Part shown: positions 12,082 to 23,495 of the stretch, piece by piece
How positions within the stretch are numbered: the stretch's first letter is position 1
Layout: every line of letters begins with the position of its first letter
Assembly (NCBI RefSeq): GCF_009727055.1
Contig: NC_052359.1
Coordinates: forward strand, 19,037,068 to 19,101,067
Reading direction: 5' to 3'
From: Benincasa hispida
Taxonomy: Eukaryota; Streptophyta; Magnoliopsida; Cucurbitales; Cucurbitaceae
DNA: 64,000 nt
Translations under genes and position numbers: made by a program
The notes under the pieces: model-generated
The model's input: the letters and a program-made list of their open reading frames with translations, nothing else
What the model was told of the DNA's origin: nothing
The model's database searches: none

Positions 12082-12710
12082 CTCGTTAAAGACTTTTCTA
12101 AGATAGCAAGACCATTAAGTGCATTACTAGAGGTAGACAGAAAGTTTGAATTTGACAACAATTGCCTCAACGTATTTCGAATTTTAAAGAACCCGCTGAT
12201 TACCGCACCCATCTTAATTGCCCCAGATTGGACACTACCATTCGAAATCATGTGCGACGCAAGTGGGTATGTGATGGTAGCTGCATTAGCGCAAAAGAAG
12301 AAAACAATTTTGCACCCCATCGCATATGCGAGTAAAACCCTGAACCCTGAACCCTACTCAACTTAATTACACCAGCACTGAAAAATAGCTCCTGGCTGTG
12401 ATTTTTGTGTTGGAAAAATTCCGGGCATACTTGTTGTGATCCAAGTATTTGATGACAAAGAAGGACGCAAAGCCTAGATTGATCAGATGGGTTCTCCTAC
12501 TTCAAGAATTTGATATCGAGATAATTGATCGTAAGGGGATAGAGAATCAAGTTGTGGATCACTTGTCCAGACTGAAGATTCCTGAAGTTGACCACAATGA
12601 ATTTGAAGTGAGTGTCGTGTTCCCAGATGAGCAGCTATTTCGCATAGAAGAACTGCCATGGTATGTGGACAACGTTAACTATTTTGTCTGTGAACAATTT
12701 CCTTAAGATT
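12080..12710 (+). pseudogene. Athila A RNase H (second copy)
   Basis: After a stop at 12079-12081 the frame continues with the linker and the RNase H start, including CDASGYVMVAALAQ (about 12253-12294), where Asp is the first catalytic acid. It then continues, frame-shifted, with [20 protein letters not shown] and DHLSRL at 12470-12580. RNase H degrades the RNA strand during reverse transcription. The region is broken by indels between 12360 and 12450. It is followed by the integrase N-terminus after a stop at about 12704. Confidence 0.85.
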
Positions 12711-12812
12711 ACACTTACCATCAATGGAAGAAGCTCAAGAATGAATGCAGACACTATTATTGGGATGAGCCGAATCTGTATAAAAGAGGTGCAGACCAAA
12801 TCATTCGATTAT

Positions 12813-13031
12813 NNNNNNNNNNNNNNNNNNNNNNNNNNNNNNNNNNNNNNNNNNNNNNNNNNNNNNNNNNNNNNNNNNNNNNNNNNNNNNNNNNNNNNNN
12901 NNNNNNNNNNNNNNNNNNNNNNNNNNNNNNNNNNNNNNNNNNNNNNNNNNNNNNNNNNNNNNNNNNNNNNNNNNNNNNNNNNNNNNNNNNNNNNNNNNNN
13001 NNNNNNNNNNNNNNNNNNNNNNNNNNNNNNN
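12813..13031. other. Assembly gap (219 N) inside integrase
   Basis: The N run falls between the integrase N-terminus and an inverted integrase piece. The missing core sequence appears to be present, in reverse and with many errors, at about 17240-17900. Confidence 0.95.
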
Positions 13032-13331
13032 GGTATACATTGGATCACGTCAATAAATAATTCCAGCTATTTAGGATAGTATTGCATTCTACAATATGCG
13101 ATTACTCTTTCCTTTGATTGAGATGTTTTGCCAGTGCGATTAGACTATCCTGATTGTTTTCTTATATCGTATATTCAGCATTTCATTGTGTAGTAGCAGG
13201 ATCCTGGAATATTGAAAGCCGAAAGAATCCATTTGCAAAACTTTGGCTGCAGTGCGTTGTCCTCCAAGTGCCCTCCATAAGATAATCGTGGCACTGTGAC
13301 AATAGGCGTTGTTGAGCAGCATCTGGTACAC
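13032..13331 (-). other. Inverted integrase zinc-binding segment
   Basis: Read on the minus strand this piece gives the integrase zinc-binding region (NAYCHSATI, then GGQRTAAKVLQ and, frame-shifted, a Cys-containing end). It is the reverse complement of the orientation seen in the first copy at 6365-6550. It lies directly next to the N gap, which suggests a short contig placed backwards during scaffolding rather than a biological inversion. Confidence 0.8.
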
Positions 13332-13940
13332 AAAAGTGGCCACCGCATAACATCCGCAAACAAATGGCCAGGCTGAAGTGTCCAACCGTGAAATTAAATT
13401 GATACTTGAAAAGGTAGTAAAACCTTTACGGAAGGATTGAGCAGTGAAGTTTGATGATGCATTGTGGGCATACCGGACCTCATTTAAAACACCAATAGCT
13501 ATGTCCCCATATGCGTTGGTATTCGGCAAAGCATGTCACTTGCCCTTGGAGCTGGAATATAAAGCATTGTGGGCGGTCAAGAAACTTAATTTCGATTTAA
13601 AGGAAGCAGGGGAAGCACGGAAAATTCAATCGGTCGAGCTAGAAGAATGGGGGAACAACGCATATGAAAATGCAAAAATTTATAAGGAGCGCACCAAGCG
13701 CTGGCACGATCAACGCATATGTGGCAAGAACCTCCAAGTCGGATAGAAAGTCTTGCTTTTCAATTCACGTCTGCGACTCTTCCCGGGAAAGCTAAAGTCT
13801 CGTTGGTCTGGATTGTTCATAATTCGACAAGTACTTCTACATGGCGCGGTGGAATTATCAAATGACGATGGTACCAACATATTCAAAGTCAATGGGCAAA
13901 GAGTCAAGGTATACCATGGAGAAGACTAGCATCGCCAAGT

Positions 13941-14755
13941 CGACTCCATGGAACTAAGAAACTTTGAATAAAGAACGAAGTAGGTGGTCCCTGCGTTGTC
14001 ACATGATCGCAATTTCTTAGGGACGGAAGCTTGGGAAAACTTCAAGTCTTCAACTCTTTTCTCCACTAACTCAGAATCTTCACTATTCTTTCAGCTATCT
14101 TTTTATTTGTCATTCTAAAAAAAAAAAAAAAGAAAGAAAAGAGAGAGAGATTTAATTTGCATTAACGATTTTTCTTTTGTTTAAAATAATTTGACCCTCT
14201 CTTTGTTTCCTCACAACGATCGAGGCACTGGAATGCGGCGATGTCACGTGAAGAAGCATTCATCTTATTCCATTGCTGCAACCCATAGAAGAAAGATCGC
14301 CGCAAGGGTGGATGCGTCAACACAATACAGGCGACAACACAAAATTTGGGGGTGTACTCTTCCTTATCTTTATTTCAGTTTTGCGCTATCACATTCCATA
14401 TCGCTTTTCGAAGTTTTATCACCGCATCCTTCTTGATTACCGCAATCATTTAACAAGTAGATAAATTTAGTAGTTTACCGCATTCTGTTTCTTTACCAAG
14501 TAAGATTTCAATGATGAAAAATATGCTTCTATTTCTTTCGTATATATTAGAGTCAACTTAATCTTAAGATAGTCACCTCATACAATATTTCTAGAAGTTA
14601 GGGGTTTACTAGCTTTCTTTCAAACTCTCTTTACAACGTATTCTAGAACACCGCATAAGTTATTTTAATCTTTTGGCAATGGGGACATTGCCACATTTTA
14701 AATTTGGGGGTGAGGTATTTATTTTTTGACCTTGCTATTTTCATTTCTAAAAAAA
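13941..14755 (+). other. Athila A 3' tail, non-coding
   Basis: After integrase comes about 0.8 kb with no convincing coding sequence. It includes a purine/pyrimidine-rich stretch (14117-14152) and an AATTTGGGGGTG-like run near 14701. Many Athila elements carry an env-like frame in this position; I see none. The same tail, in reverse, makes up much of 14781-16560, and a related tail occurs in element B at 26717-28117. Confidence 0.7.
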
Positions 14756-14780
14756 NNNNNNNNNNNNNNNNNNNNNNNNN
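14756..14780. other. Assembly gap (25 N) at the turn of the inverted repeat
   Basis: Another gap of exactly 25 Ns, sitting between the forward element and its noisy reverse complement. Confidence 0.95.
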
Positions 14781-17700
14781 TGGTTCTTAATTTCAATTGT
14801 ACAGCTCCTTATATATTATTTAATTCTACTAGAAGTATGAAGACTGGGCAAGTTTTATAAACTTTTCAACAAAGGACTTTACTAAATATTCGAAACACGC
14901 ATGATTTATTTCAAAAAGAAAATTTTTTCTACCGGGGTGACAAAAGATTTATCCTTGCACATACAAACAATTGTTACTTTTTATTTGCTATATAAGGTAA
15001 TAAGCTTAATACGAATATATATAATAATATATAATATATATATATATAGTTATATATTTAGATTTTTTATTTATTTTTTGTTACGTATTCATCCATAGTT
15101 TGAGTGCCTGAATCCAAATGCCTTTGGCCTTTACGTTTTGGTTGCACACCCCACGGGTGTCATGCGAACCATGACTCAACTGATGAAGCTAATGCATTCT
15201 TTCTCTAAACTAAACTCTCATACCAGGGATTTGGCACTCTGAATTTGTGGTGCATGACGATTAAATGTTAGTGAATCCTGGTCAACTTACTATTCGGTTT
15301 TGGGCTTGACACCCCACAATGGAAACAAAGTGTTTGTTTTAATCCGTGTGTGCTATGGGCTAAGGACATCACACAGACTACGTCGGTAGACTTACCCTTT
15401 CACAACTTAAACTCTTATACGAAACATGAGTTGTTCCCGCTTTGCAATTGACAATGAGTTGTTATTACTCAAAAAGTTTGTCTTTTTGTTTTATTTTATT
15501 TTATTAGAAAATGAAAATAGGGACAAGTGTGCAGAGAATATATAAATGTGTACCTCACACGAAACGATGCTCCCAAATTTTGTAAAAATGTGGCAAACGC
15601 TCGAGCGATGCAAAGAGATTAAAATAACGTTATGCGGTGGTTCTAAGAATACGTTGTAAAGAGAGTTTGAAAAGAAAGGCTTATGTAAACAAAGACACCC
15701 TAACTTCTAGAAATAATTGGTTATGTGCAGGTGACTCAGTGTTTTAGAGGAATTAAAGTTGACTCTAAATATTACGAAAGGAGAATAGAAGAGCATAATT
15801 TCTTTTCAATTCATTTGAAATTGTCTCTCATCTTGGTAAAGGGATAAGTCAAGATGCGGTTAGCATACCTTACTCAAATTTATCTACTTGTTTTAAGAGA
15901 TGATTTGGCGGTAAATTTTCAAGAAAGGATGCCGGTAGAGAGTAAAACTTCGAAAAGCGGATATGGAATCGAGTGAGAGAATTTTACAGCGCAAATGAAA
16001 TAAAGACTACAGGAGATTAGAGTACACCCCAAATTTTGATGTTGTCCAGACCTGTACTCGTTGTTTTATATTGCCTTAGCATCCACACCCTTAGCGGTCG
16101 ATCTTGTCTTTGCTATTGGAGTTGCTCAGCGAGTATGAGAATTAGATGAATGCTTCTTCACGTGGGACGAGTGCCGGCGATTCGCATGTTGCACCTCCGA
16201 TAGTTGTGAGGCCAAAGATAGCAGTTTTAAAGATACGAGGTTCAAATTATTTTAAAACAAAAGAAAAATGCGTTAAATGTTGAAAAATAATACAAATCTC
16301 CTCTCTCTTTTTCTTCTTCTTTTATTCTTCTTTTTTTAGAATGACAAATAAAAAGATAGGCTGAAAGGAATGAGTGAAGATTTTCTGAGTGTAAAATTAT
16401 GTTGGAGAAAAGAGTTGAAGACTATTTGAAGTTTTCCCAAGCTTCCGTCCTAAGAATTGCGATCTTGGACAACGGACTACGAGGTTACCGTACCTTAATC
16501 TTCGAGATTTTCATTTATTCAAAAGTTTCTTAGTTCCATGGAGGTCAGACTTATGTGCGTTATAGTCTAGTCTTACTTAACCATGGTTTATAGCATGAAG
16601 ATAAAAATTTTGACTCTTATGCTCCATTGACTTTGTGAATATAGTTGGTGACCAGCAAATGAGCATATCGTCATTTGATCACATTCTCACACAGCTGCCA
16701 TAGTATAGAAGTTACTTATGAAGTTATATGTCTGAATTTAATTTGAAAACAATCAAACCTAACGAGACTGTTTTAGGCATTTCGCCGGGAATGTATAACG
16801 TCGAGACGTGAATTGAAAAGCAAGACTTATCGCGACCTGTAGTATGCGAGTTCTTCGCCACATAACTTTGCGTTATGGATCTGTTATTATGCAAACCGGT
16901 TGGTGCGTTCTTCCTATATATAAAATTTTTGCATTTTCATAATGCGTTGTTCCCGCCATTTCTCCTACTAAGGCGTCGGAATGAAAAGCAATAGCCTGAT
17001 TTTGTAATTTGCCCCGTTGCTTCCTCTCTGCCTTTTTACCTTTAATCGAATTTAAGCTTTCTTTGACTCCGACGAATTGTCTTTATAGTAATAGGTGCCT
17101 AAAGGGCAAGTGAGACAATGTCTATTGTCCAGAATACCAACGCAAATATGGGTAGACAAGCTAAGTTGAGTGTATCGTAAAGACATGAGTGATATCTCGG
17201 TGACGACCACACTACAAGGCAAATTTGACATAGCAAAACTTCACGTGCTCAAGTTCCTTCCGTAAAGTTTTACTACCTTCAAGTATCATTTTAATTCAGG
17301 ATTCGACGGTATCACAGCGCTTCAGCCTGCCATTTGTTGCGGATTGTTGTTTATATGCGGTAGGCATCACTATTTGTAAATGTAAGGAGATTGTTGACCT
17401 GGCTTTACGCACATATGTGTCTAGCTGCCTTAATACTTGTTGGTCTGACACAAGTGATTGTAGTCGCTTTATAATGCATTTAATGATGGTGCACGGGGAA
17501 GTGCTCAGAGATTTTATTCACTTCGAAAAGTATTTTTGTACTTCAGATATTTATGGGAGAACCTAACTGATCGCTATTCACTGTGCATGCATCCATTAGC
17601 AATTGCCCTACATTTGGAGACATAGTCAACGACTTAATAAAAGATTAAAAATTGTTATAACCACCCTAGTTTGACAAGAAGGGAATGGTCCATGAAATCA

Positions 17701-19098
17701 TCACCAACCAATTTCATTAACCATGAAATAATTCCAGCTCTAGAGGGAATTGTTATTTCATGCACAGCATTGCGTACTTTCCGAGTGACGAAATGTCTGC
17801 CTTAGAGTGGGTTGTGACAAACTCAAGGTTTTTAAAAGGGTCCTGAGAGATACACATATTTGGAATTGTGTAGTTTTCAGGGGACGAAGGCAATCCTTGA
17901 ATATAATGAAAGAACGAAAGATTCACAGCATTTGCCAAATATCTTAACTTTTAATGGCGCAGTATGTCGTTGTCCTCCCAAGAGTGGCCCTTTTAATATA
18001 TAAGAGTGGAATCAGTTGGCACTTAAATGTGACTTATAGTAGGCGTGTTGAGATAAAAGAGTTAAGGTTTTGTAAACCCTATCTACAGCATCTGGTTATC
18101 AACATAACATCGAATGTTGGTCTGCACCTCTTTTATAACAGATAGTGCGGACTTCTCATCCTATAGAATTCTAGTAGTCCCCTGACATGTGCATTCTTGG
18201 GTTTCTTGAGCTGTACTAGTCCGATTGATCTTGGGGTAGAGGTTCGTTATATCTTAAGGAGAGAAAATGGTACACAGACCCAAATAGGGAGAGACGATAT
18301 GTCACACATACACCCATGGCCACGTTTCCTTTCTTATGCGAAACATAGCTGCTACCCTCCATCTGGGAAACACGACACTTGGGACCTACACTCAAAATTC
18401 ATTGTGGTCAAACACTTTCAGGATGTTCAAAGTACATGACGAAGTAGAATCCTACAAACTTAGATACTCTCACGCTAAAATCCTCCTTTTACTGACTCAA
18501 AAAATATTAATACCATTGATATCAAATTCGTTGAAGTCACGGCAGAGAACCAAACTTGTATCAAATCTAGGCTTTTGCCGTCCCTTCTTTGTCATCAAGA
18601 TTATGGTGGTCAATACAACAACAAGTATGCCCCGGAATTATGTCCAAACAACTAAAAATCACAACTGCCAGATTGAGCACTTAATTATTGTCAGTGCTAG
18701 TTGTTAGAATGGATAGATTAATGAGATATTGAGGTAGCAAGGAAGTCAGGGTTTGCTATGGTTTTACTTCACACGCATATGCGATGGGGTGCAAATTGTT
18801 TCTTCTTTTGCGGCTAATAGCAGCTACCATCACATACCACTTTGCGTCGCACATGATGTCAATGGTAGTGTCCAATCTGGGGGCAATTCACTAAGAATGT
18901 GAGTCGCGGTATATCACGCGAGAGTTCTGTTAAAATTCGAAAAATGAACACTGTTTGAATGGCAATTGTTGTCAAAATTCAAACTTTCTCGTCCTACCTC
19001 TTAGTAAGGAAAACGCACCTTAATTGTTACTTGCTAATACTTAAGAAAAGTCTTTTAACACCTAGTGATCATATGTAGAAATCTGGCATGACCTCCAA
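14781..19098 (-). repeat. Inverted, indel-rich copy of the Athila A 3' half
   Basis: Read on the minus strand from 19098 down to 14781, this block follows the element in order: RT/RNase H junction (about 18900-19090, matching 12056-12180), RNase H (about 18380-18880), integrase start (about 18100-18300), integrase core (about 17400-17900), integrase C-terminus (about 16560-17340), tail (about 15500-16500), and the tail piece seen at 6593-6745 (about 14781-14960). Identity is obvious but broken by many substitutions and indels. No open frame in it is real. At 19099 the sequence switches abruptly back to clean forward sequence. It covers the integrase core missing from the forward copy. Confidence 0.85.
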
Positions 19099-19239
19099 GA
19101 ATAAGACTTAAGAAAATTCTCGTATATAGGATTTGAATGAAGTATCCTTGAGAAATCTAGGAAAAGAACTTTGCGGTGGACTTGCTAAAGGAATCTTTAG
19201 CTTATGCTTGAGGACAAGCATTGTTTAAATTTGGGAGTG
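19099..19239 (+). other. Athila A tail end and polypurine tract before LTR3
   Basis: This is identical to 6745-6885, ending in AAATTTGGGAGTG (19227-19239) directly against the LTR start. The tract would prime plus-strand synthesis. The switch from inverted noisy sequence to this clean forward sequence is at about 19098/19099. Confidence 0.75.
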
Positions 19240-20893
19240 TGATAACGGGCAGAAATGCACGTTATCATGGTACTAAGTTGTTAAACAATGTTGGATTACG
19301 TTGATGAAAAATGATAAATTGCGTCCATTAAGCATAAAATTTATAATATTGCAGTCGCGTGCATCAGCGTAATGGAACTATTAATTTTTGTATTTTTTTT
19401 GTGCAGAATATGCGTTAACGCATTACAGAGATTGCGATCATAGGAATTCATAAGTCGATCACAACCTCACCGCAAGACTTTGCGTTGATCGCGCTCGCAA
19501 ATACTCCCCCAAGAAGAATCACCACAACATGGTGGACGCATGCAGACAAAAGGACAATTAAGATCGATGGGACAGAAAGTTGACAATAGTCGAATCCAAA
19601 TTAAGTTGACAACCAATAACGGTCACAAAGTACATCCAGCTTTATCAGTGACAATTATCCGGTGCATCAGTCAGGAATTAAAGCTGTCTCATCTGTACAA
19701 CTAGGAAAGATAAGTCACCTTTCACCTTTTTGATGCCCTATAAATACCAAGTGCATTCTTCAGAGAAGGGGTTAAGCAGTCGATTAATTCATCACTTTAC
19801 AAGTTTACACCTCTGTTCATAGTTTTCTTTTCCATTTCACCGTGGAGATAGAGAAGACTGGTGATGCTGGAGATCGTCTAAGGCAGCTCGAGAGAGAACA
19901 TTGGGGCGTAAGAGCAGAGAGCGGGTTGACTCTCGCGAAAGCGAGAATATCTTTAGAGTAGAGTAGAACAGTCTAACACCTGGTGGCAAGAATTTTCCCC
20001 AGGTTCTTTACTATACTTGCATTGTTATTCTGTACTTCATCTTTTATCTATTCAATGGAAGTTATAATTCTACATCTGCTCACTCTCTTAATACGCATGA
20101 GTAGCTAAACTAGTTGAATGGGTTGAGAGGAACTAAGACAACATGATCTAGGAAGTTCATTGCTTGCAATTGTCTTGTTTTATGTTGTGCGAAACATCCC
20201 TTTAGAGTTGCTCGAGAGAGAATCTAAAGAAAGAACCTGATGTCTCGAGTGATCGAGGTTAGAATCTGACTTGAAAGAGCAAGATTAGGCCTGCATAAAC
20301 AAGAAATAGGGACATACAGATAAGCTCTGTTTGTCATTTTACATCGTATGCATCCTAGGAATATGAATGATATTATGCGATCGCATATTTGTGTGAATTT
20401 CATGTTGTCATTGCATAAATAAAAATAGAGGTTTATGTGTAAATCCTGTAGACTTATCGCATATTTATCGCATGCGTTCTAGCCTTAGAAGCCATGGCAT
20501 TCGCGCCGAGAAGTGGTTTACTATTTTATGCATGTTGCATGATCGCAAGGCATGAACGCAACCTACGGAGTGTTAGCCAAAACCCTTCTCAACCCGTTCA
20601 CCACATATTCATCGTATTTCCCGTTGCCAACTCTTTTCGAACTCTGCCGCAATTATTATTATTTTTATTAATGCAACAACAAACCACTACCTTATTTATT
20701 TTACCAGTTACCGCAAAATTTTCATAAGAAAATTATCAACGCAACTATTTTTACAAGTCCCTGTGATCGACCCTGGACTTACCAGGAAACTCAGAGGAAT
20801 TTACACTTGGATTCCGCTGAGGAAACTTGAGTGCAAAACGTAATTCCATCAACGCCTATCATCCATTTCCATATTTAATAAAATAATGCATCA
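19240..20893 (+). repeat. Athila A, right LTR (LTR3)
   Basis: The repeat is about 1.65 kb from TGATAACGGGCAG to ATGCATCA. It is followed by TATAC, the right-hand partner of the TCTAC target duplication at 214-218, and then by the continuation of the copia RT. It is the true 3' end of the insertion. Confidence 0.92.
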
Positions 20894-20898
20894 TATAC

Positions 20899-21361
20899 TA
20901 ACTACAGTTAAGAACTGGCTAGCAACCCAATTCCAAATGAAAAATTTGGGTGAAGCTCAGTTTGTTCTTAGTATACAGATCTTTTGGGATCGTAAAAACA
21001 AAGTGCTAGCACTGTCTCAGACATCGTACATTGACAAGATATTGCTCAAGTACTCGATGCAGAACTCCAGAGGGGCCTACTGCCGTTCAGGCATGGAGTC
21101 CTAAGACACCTCAAGAGGTTGAGAAGATGAGACGAATCAGTCTAACCAAGGCCATTTTGATGTTGCTGACCCGTTAACGAAGGCTCTCACGGCTATAGTG
21201 TTTGAGGGTCACCTACGGAGCATGGGTCTAATAGGATCGCCCGATGAATTGACTGAGGGAAAATGGGGAGATTTTATTGTACTGGGCTTTTATGCCCTTA
21301 GTTTATTATTTTGTACTAAGTTTTCGTACACCCCACTTTGCTTTAGAACAAGTGGGAGATT
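20899..21361 (+). pseudogene. Copia element F, RT end and RNase H remnant
   Basis: The RT sentence broken at 218 resumes here (TVKNWLATQ, then NLGEAQFVLSIQIF, ALSQTSYIDKILLKYSMQ). At about 21139 it jumps from the end of RT directly to the last part of RNase H (HFDVADPLTKALTA, FEGHLRSMGL), so most of RNase H is deleted. The polypurine-like AAGTGGGAGAT at 21350-21360 precedes the 3' LTR. Together with the deletion before 218, F has lost two large pieces of pol. Confidence 0.85.
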
Positions 21362-23495
21362 TTTGGGGTTGATGCCCTAAAGTCTCGATGTCCTATAGTT
21401 TTTAAACAATATATACGAACACTTGTGTTGTTAATATATGAATATTTACTTTCCACATCTTGTTGTTTTGCTCGCGTTACTTCGTTTTATTTGCTTTACC
21501 ACAAAACCAAAAATCATAAATCCCTGGTTATATGTATGTGACTCAAGATGTATGTTGGCGACATACAGGTGGATCATGTCTTGAGGATAACCCAGAATGT
21601 ATGCTGTGTAAGTGGAATAAGGAGGGAAACCTTATACTGGTAAGACGCAACGGGCAGCGGCCACTTTATGGAATGGTCACAAGTGTTGTGACTTGTCACA
21701 GATGGTCTGATCCTAATCATTCATGTTAGGGACATACGAGCGAGGGTGTCTTATATGAAGAAGTTTGTATAAGACTGACCACGAAATGTTAACGTCTCGT
21801 TATATAACACCGTTCATGACAGAGGGACTTCACTTCACTAGGATGACCATAGGTAACATGACCCAATCCTGAGTGAGTTTGGAACTCTTGCCATTGAGGG
21901 CGGTCCTTTGATTATGTATGAGGTGAGAGTGGCCAGTTCGCCCGATTCAAAACCTACCATTTTGGGATTCGTCTGATTTGGGAAGCTGGAGGAACTCAAC
22001 TACAGAAGATGGAATTCACTCCTTCCTGAGGCATGTGGTGGTAAGTAGATAGGTGGCTCCCTTAGGGCTGATTTTGGGGCTTGAATGAGATGTGGCCCCA
22101 CACACCTTTGTCCTTGCCCGAAAGGTGTTCACACATAGGTGGACTATGTTTGTATTTCTTCATTAGAGAATCAGTTTACTTAAAAGGAGTGAGATGTAAC
22201 TACAAGGGCAAAACGATAAATTGGCCCAGCTGTACTTAGAGCATCTTTGAAGGGTCATCGTACTCATGACTGGTTATATCCAATGGACACAGAAATATAT
22301 CTGTGGTAAGAAGAGTTCAGTTGTTGGTCTTTAGTGGAATCACTAACAGTTAACGGATGGTGGATCTCGTGACTAAAGAGTTTAGTAAGCTATCCACGTA
22401 CCATTAGAGCTTCGAGCCACAGGTCCATTAGGTCACTGGGTAGCTTGGATAAAGTCGAGAACCAGTGTTTGGGTTAATTTGAAATGTTCAAATTGACAAG
22501 AGGAAGTTCAATTATATATGATATAATTGGCTAAATGTATGAGATACATTAATTTGTAAGAAATTAGATATAAATATGATTTACATTAAGTAGAGAAGAA
22601 AATACTATAGTAGATATGTGATATCAAACTATAGGATATAAATATAATATGATTATATTTATTAATTTATCAATTGATTAATTATGTATAAATTAATCAT
22701 TTTATCACGTTTGGACGTGGGTAGTGGGCAACGTCAGTTATGGTAACCAATGGGTTAAAATGAAAATAGTTTTCATTTTTGAATCATGCAATCGATCATC
22801 GTTGATCCGCCCAAAGAGAATTCATGAAGCGCACGTTGGTGAAAGAAGATGATCGCTCGAGAGCCTATACGATAGTCGCTTCTCTACCTAGACGATCATC
22901 CACCTCAAGCTAAACGATCGCACACTGTCGCCTAGTCGATCGGATAGCTTCTCTAGACGATCGTATAGTGTGCCAATTTAGCTAAATGATCGTATACTTT
23001 TTCCTAAACTATCGTTCAGCAAATCCTACACGATCATGTAGCTCCTTTAGACGATAAGCATTTCTGCTATACGATAGCATAGTTTTCTCTCCAACTTGCT
23101 TATCGCCTACACGGTGTGTTCTCCTCCGTCCTCTACCAAACTCACCAGAGCCCACTCTTTGGGTTTTTAACACCGAGGATAGCTAAGTTTCCCTAGTGGT
23201 GGTGTTGTCCCCAAATCTTTGTTCATGTACGTTCGGATCTTGCACTAACAGTCGAGAGACTCGCCGGGTGTTGGTAGATCGGTGGAGTTTTCCGCTGTTA
23301 TGGGTTCACATAAACGAAGATTGTCTTCCTCTGGTATAAACCCCTTTCTCTATGTTTTATCGTATTCTGAGCATGCTGTTGTTGAATTTAATATGCATAA
23401 CTATTAGTATAGAATGTATATTGTTTATATTCCGGTCACTGTGAAATCGGAGCGATCTAAGCCCGCTCATGGAACTCTCGGTATGAGATCCTTCA
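21362..23495 (+). repeat. Copia element F, 3' LTR
   Basis: The LTR starts near a TTGGGGTTGATGCCC sequence equivalent to TGTTGGGTTGATGCCC at the start of the E LTR (minus strand, 53560). It ends GATCCTTCA at 23495, matching E's LTR end at 50713. It is about 2.1 kb. Recognisable blocks shared with the other copia LTRs include the TACCATTTTGGGA and GGAATTCACTCCTTCC stretches around 21950-22030 and the CACCAGAGCCCAC block near 23140. It is inserted in an Athila LTR, which resumes at 23496. Confidence 0.85.
22795..23100 (+). repeat. ACGATCG-motif cluster in copia F LTR
   Basis: A run of imperfect short units built on TAAACGATCG or AGACGATCGTATAG, spaced about 20-35 bp, lies some 400-700 bp before the LTR end. 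The same kind of cluster occupies the same relative position in the LTRs at 51100-51310 and 56400-56640. Confidence 0.7.

Larger units (their letters stand above)
12715..13940 (+). pseudogene. Athila A integrase (second copy), core missing
   Basis: The N-terminal piece (NECRHYYWDEPNLYKRGADQ, about 12735-12800) runs into a 219-N gap. Next comes 300 bp of integrase in the wrong orientation (13032-13331), then the C-terminal half in the correct orientation: the region just before 13440, then [20 protein letters not shown] (13447 on), [20 protein letters not shown] and KRWHDQRI. The two catalytic Asp of the core are absent from the forward strand here. Stops at 13439 and 13744 also interrupt it. 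Integrase normally inserts the DNA copy into the chromosome; this one cannot. Confidence 0.85.
219..20893 (+). mobile_element. Athila-type Ty3/gypsy retrotransposon A, three LTRs and two internal regions
   Basis: The block starts TGATAACGGGCA and ends ACGCATCA, the TG...CA ends of an LTR element. It interrupts a copia RT reading frame with near-identical 5-bp flanks (TCTAC at 214-218, TATAC at 20894-20898), as expected for one LTR-retrotransposon insertion. Inside are LTRs at 219-1881, 6886-8538 and 19240-20893, two gag-pol regions (1950-6567 and 8607-13940), and an inverted partial copy (14781-19098). Gag, retropepsin and RT resemble the Athila lineage; the primer site resembles the complement of tRNA-Asp. 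No intact reading frame survives. A normal element would have only two LTRs, so the interior is either a recombination product or misassembled. Confidence 0.9.

Noticed and set aside
12663..13079. Open frames crossing the N gap
   Set aside because: They consist mostly of undetermined residues and are produced by the N run. The same holds for frames over 33881-33980, 52484-53318 and 62871-63015.
1..13940. Endogenous pararetrovirus or other integrated virus
   Set aside because: The domain order, LTRs, tRNA-Asp-type primer site and 5-bp duplications fit an Athila LTR retrotransposon; there is no movement protein or viral coat region.
14191..14436. Possible env-like frame downstream of Athila integrase
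   Set aside because: Only 81 codons, no signal peptide or membrane span that convinces, and low-complexity surroundings.
17753..18707. Several 60-120 codon frames in the inverted block
   Set aside because: They are antisense shadows of the inverted, error-rich RNase H and integrase sequence.
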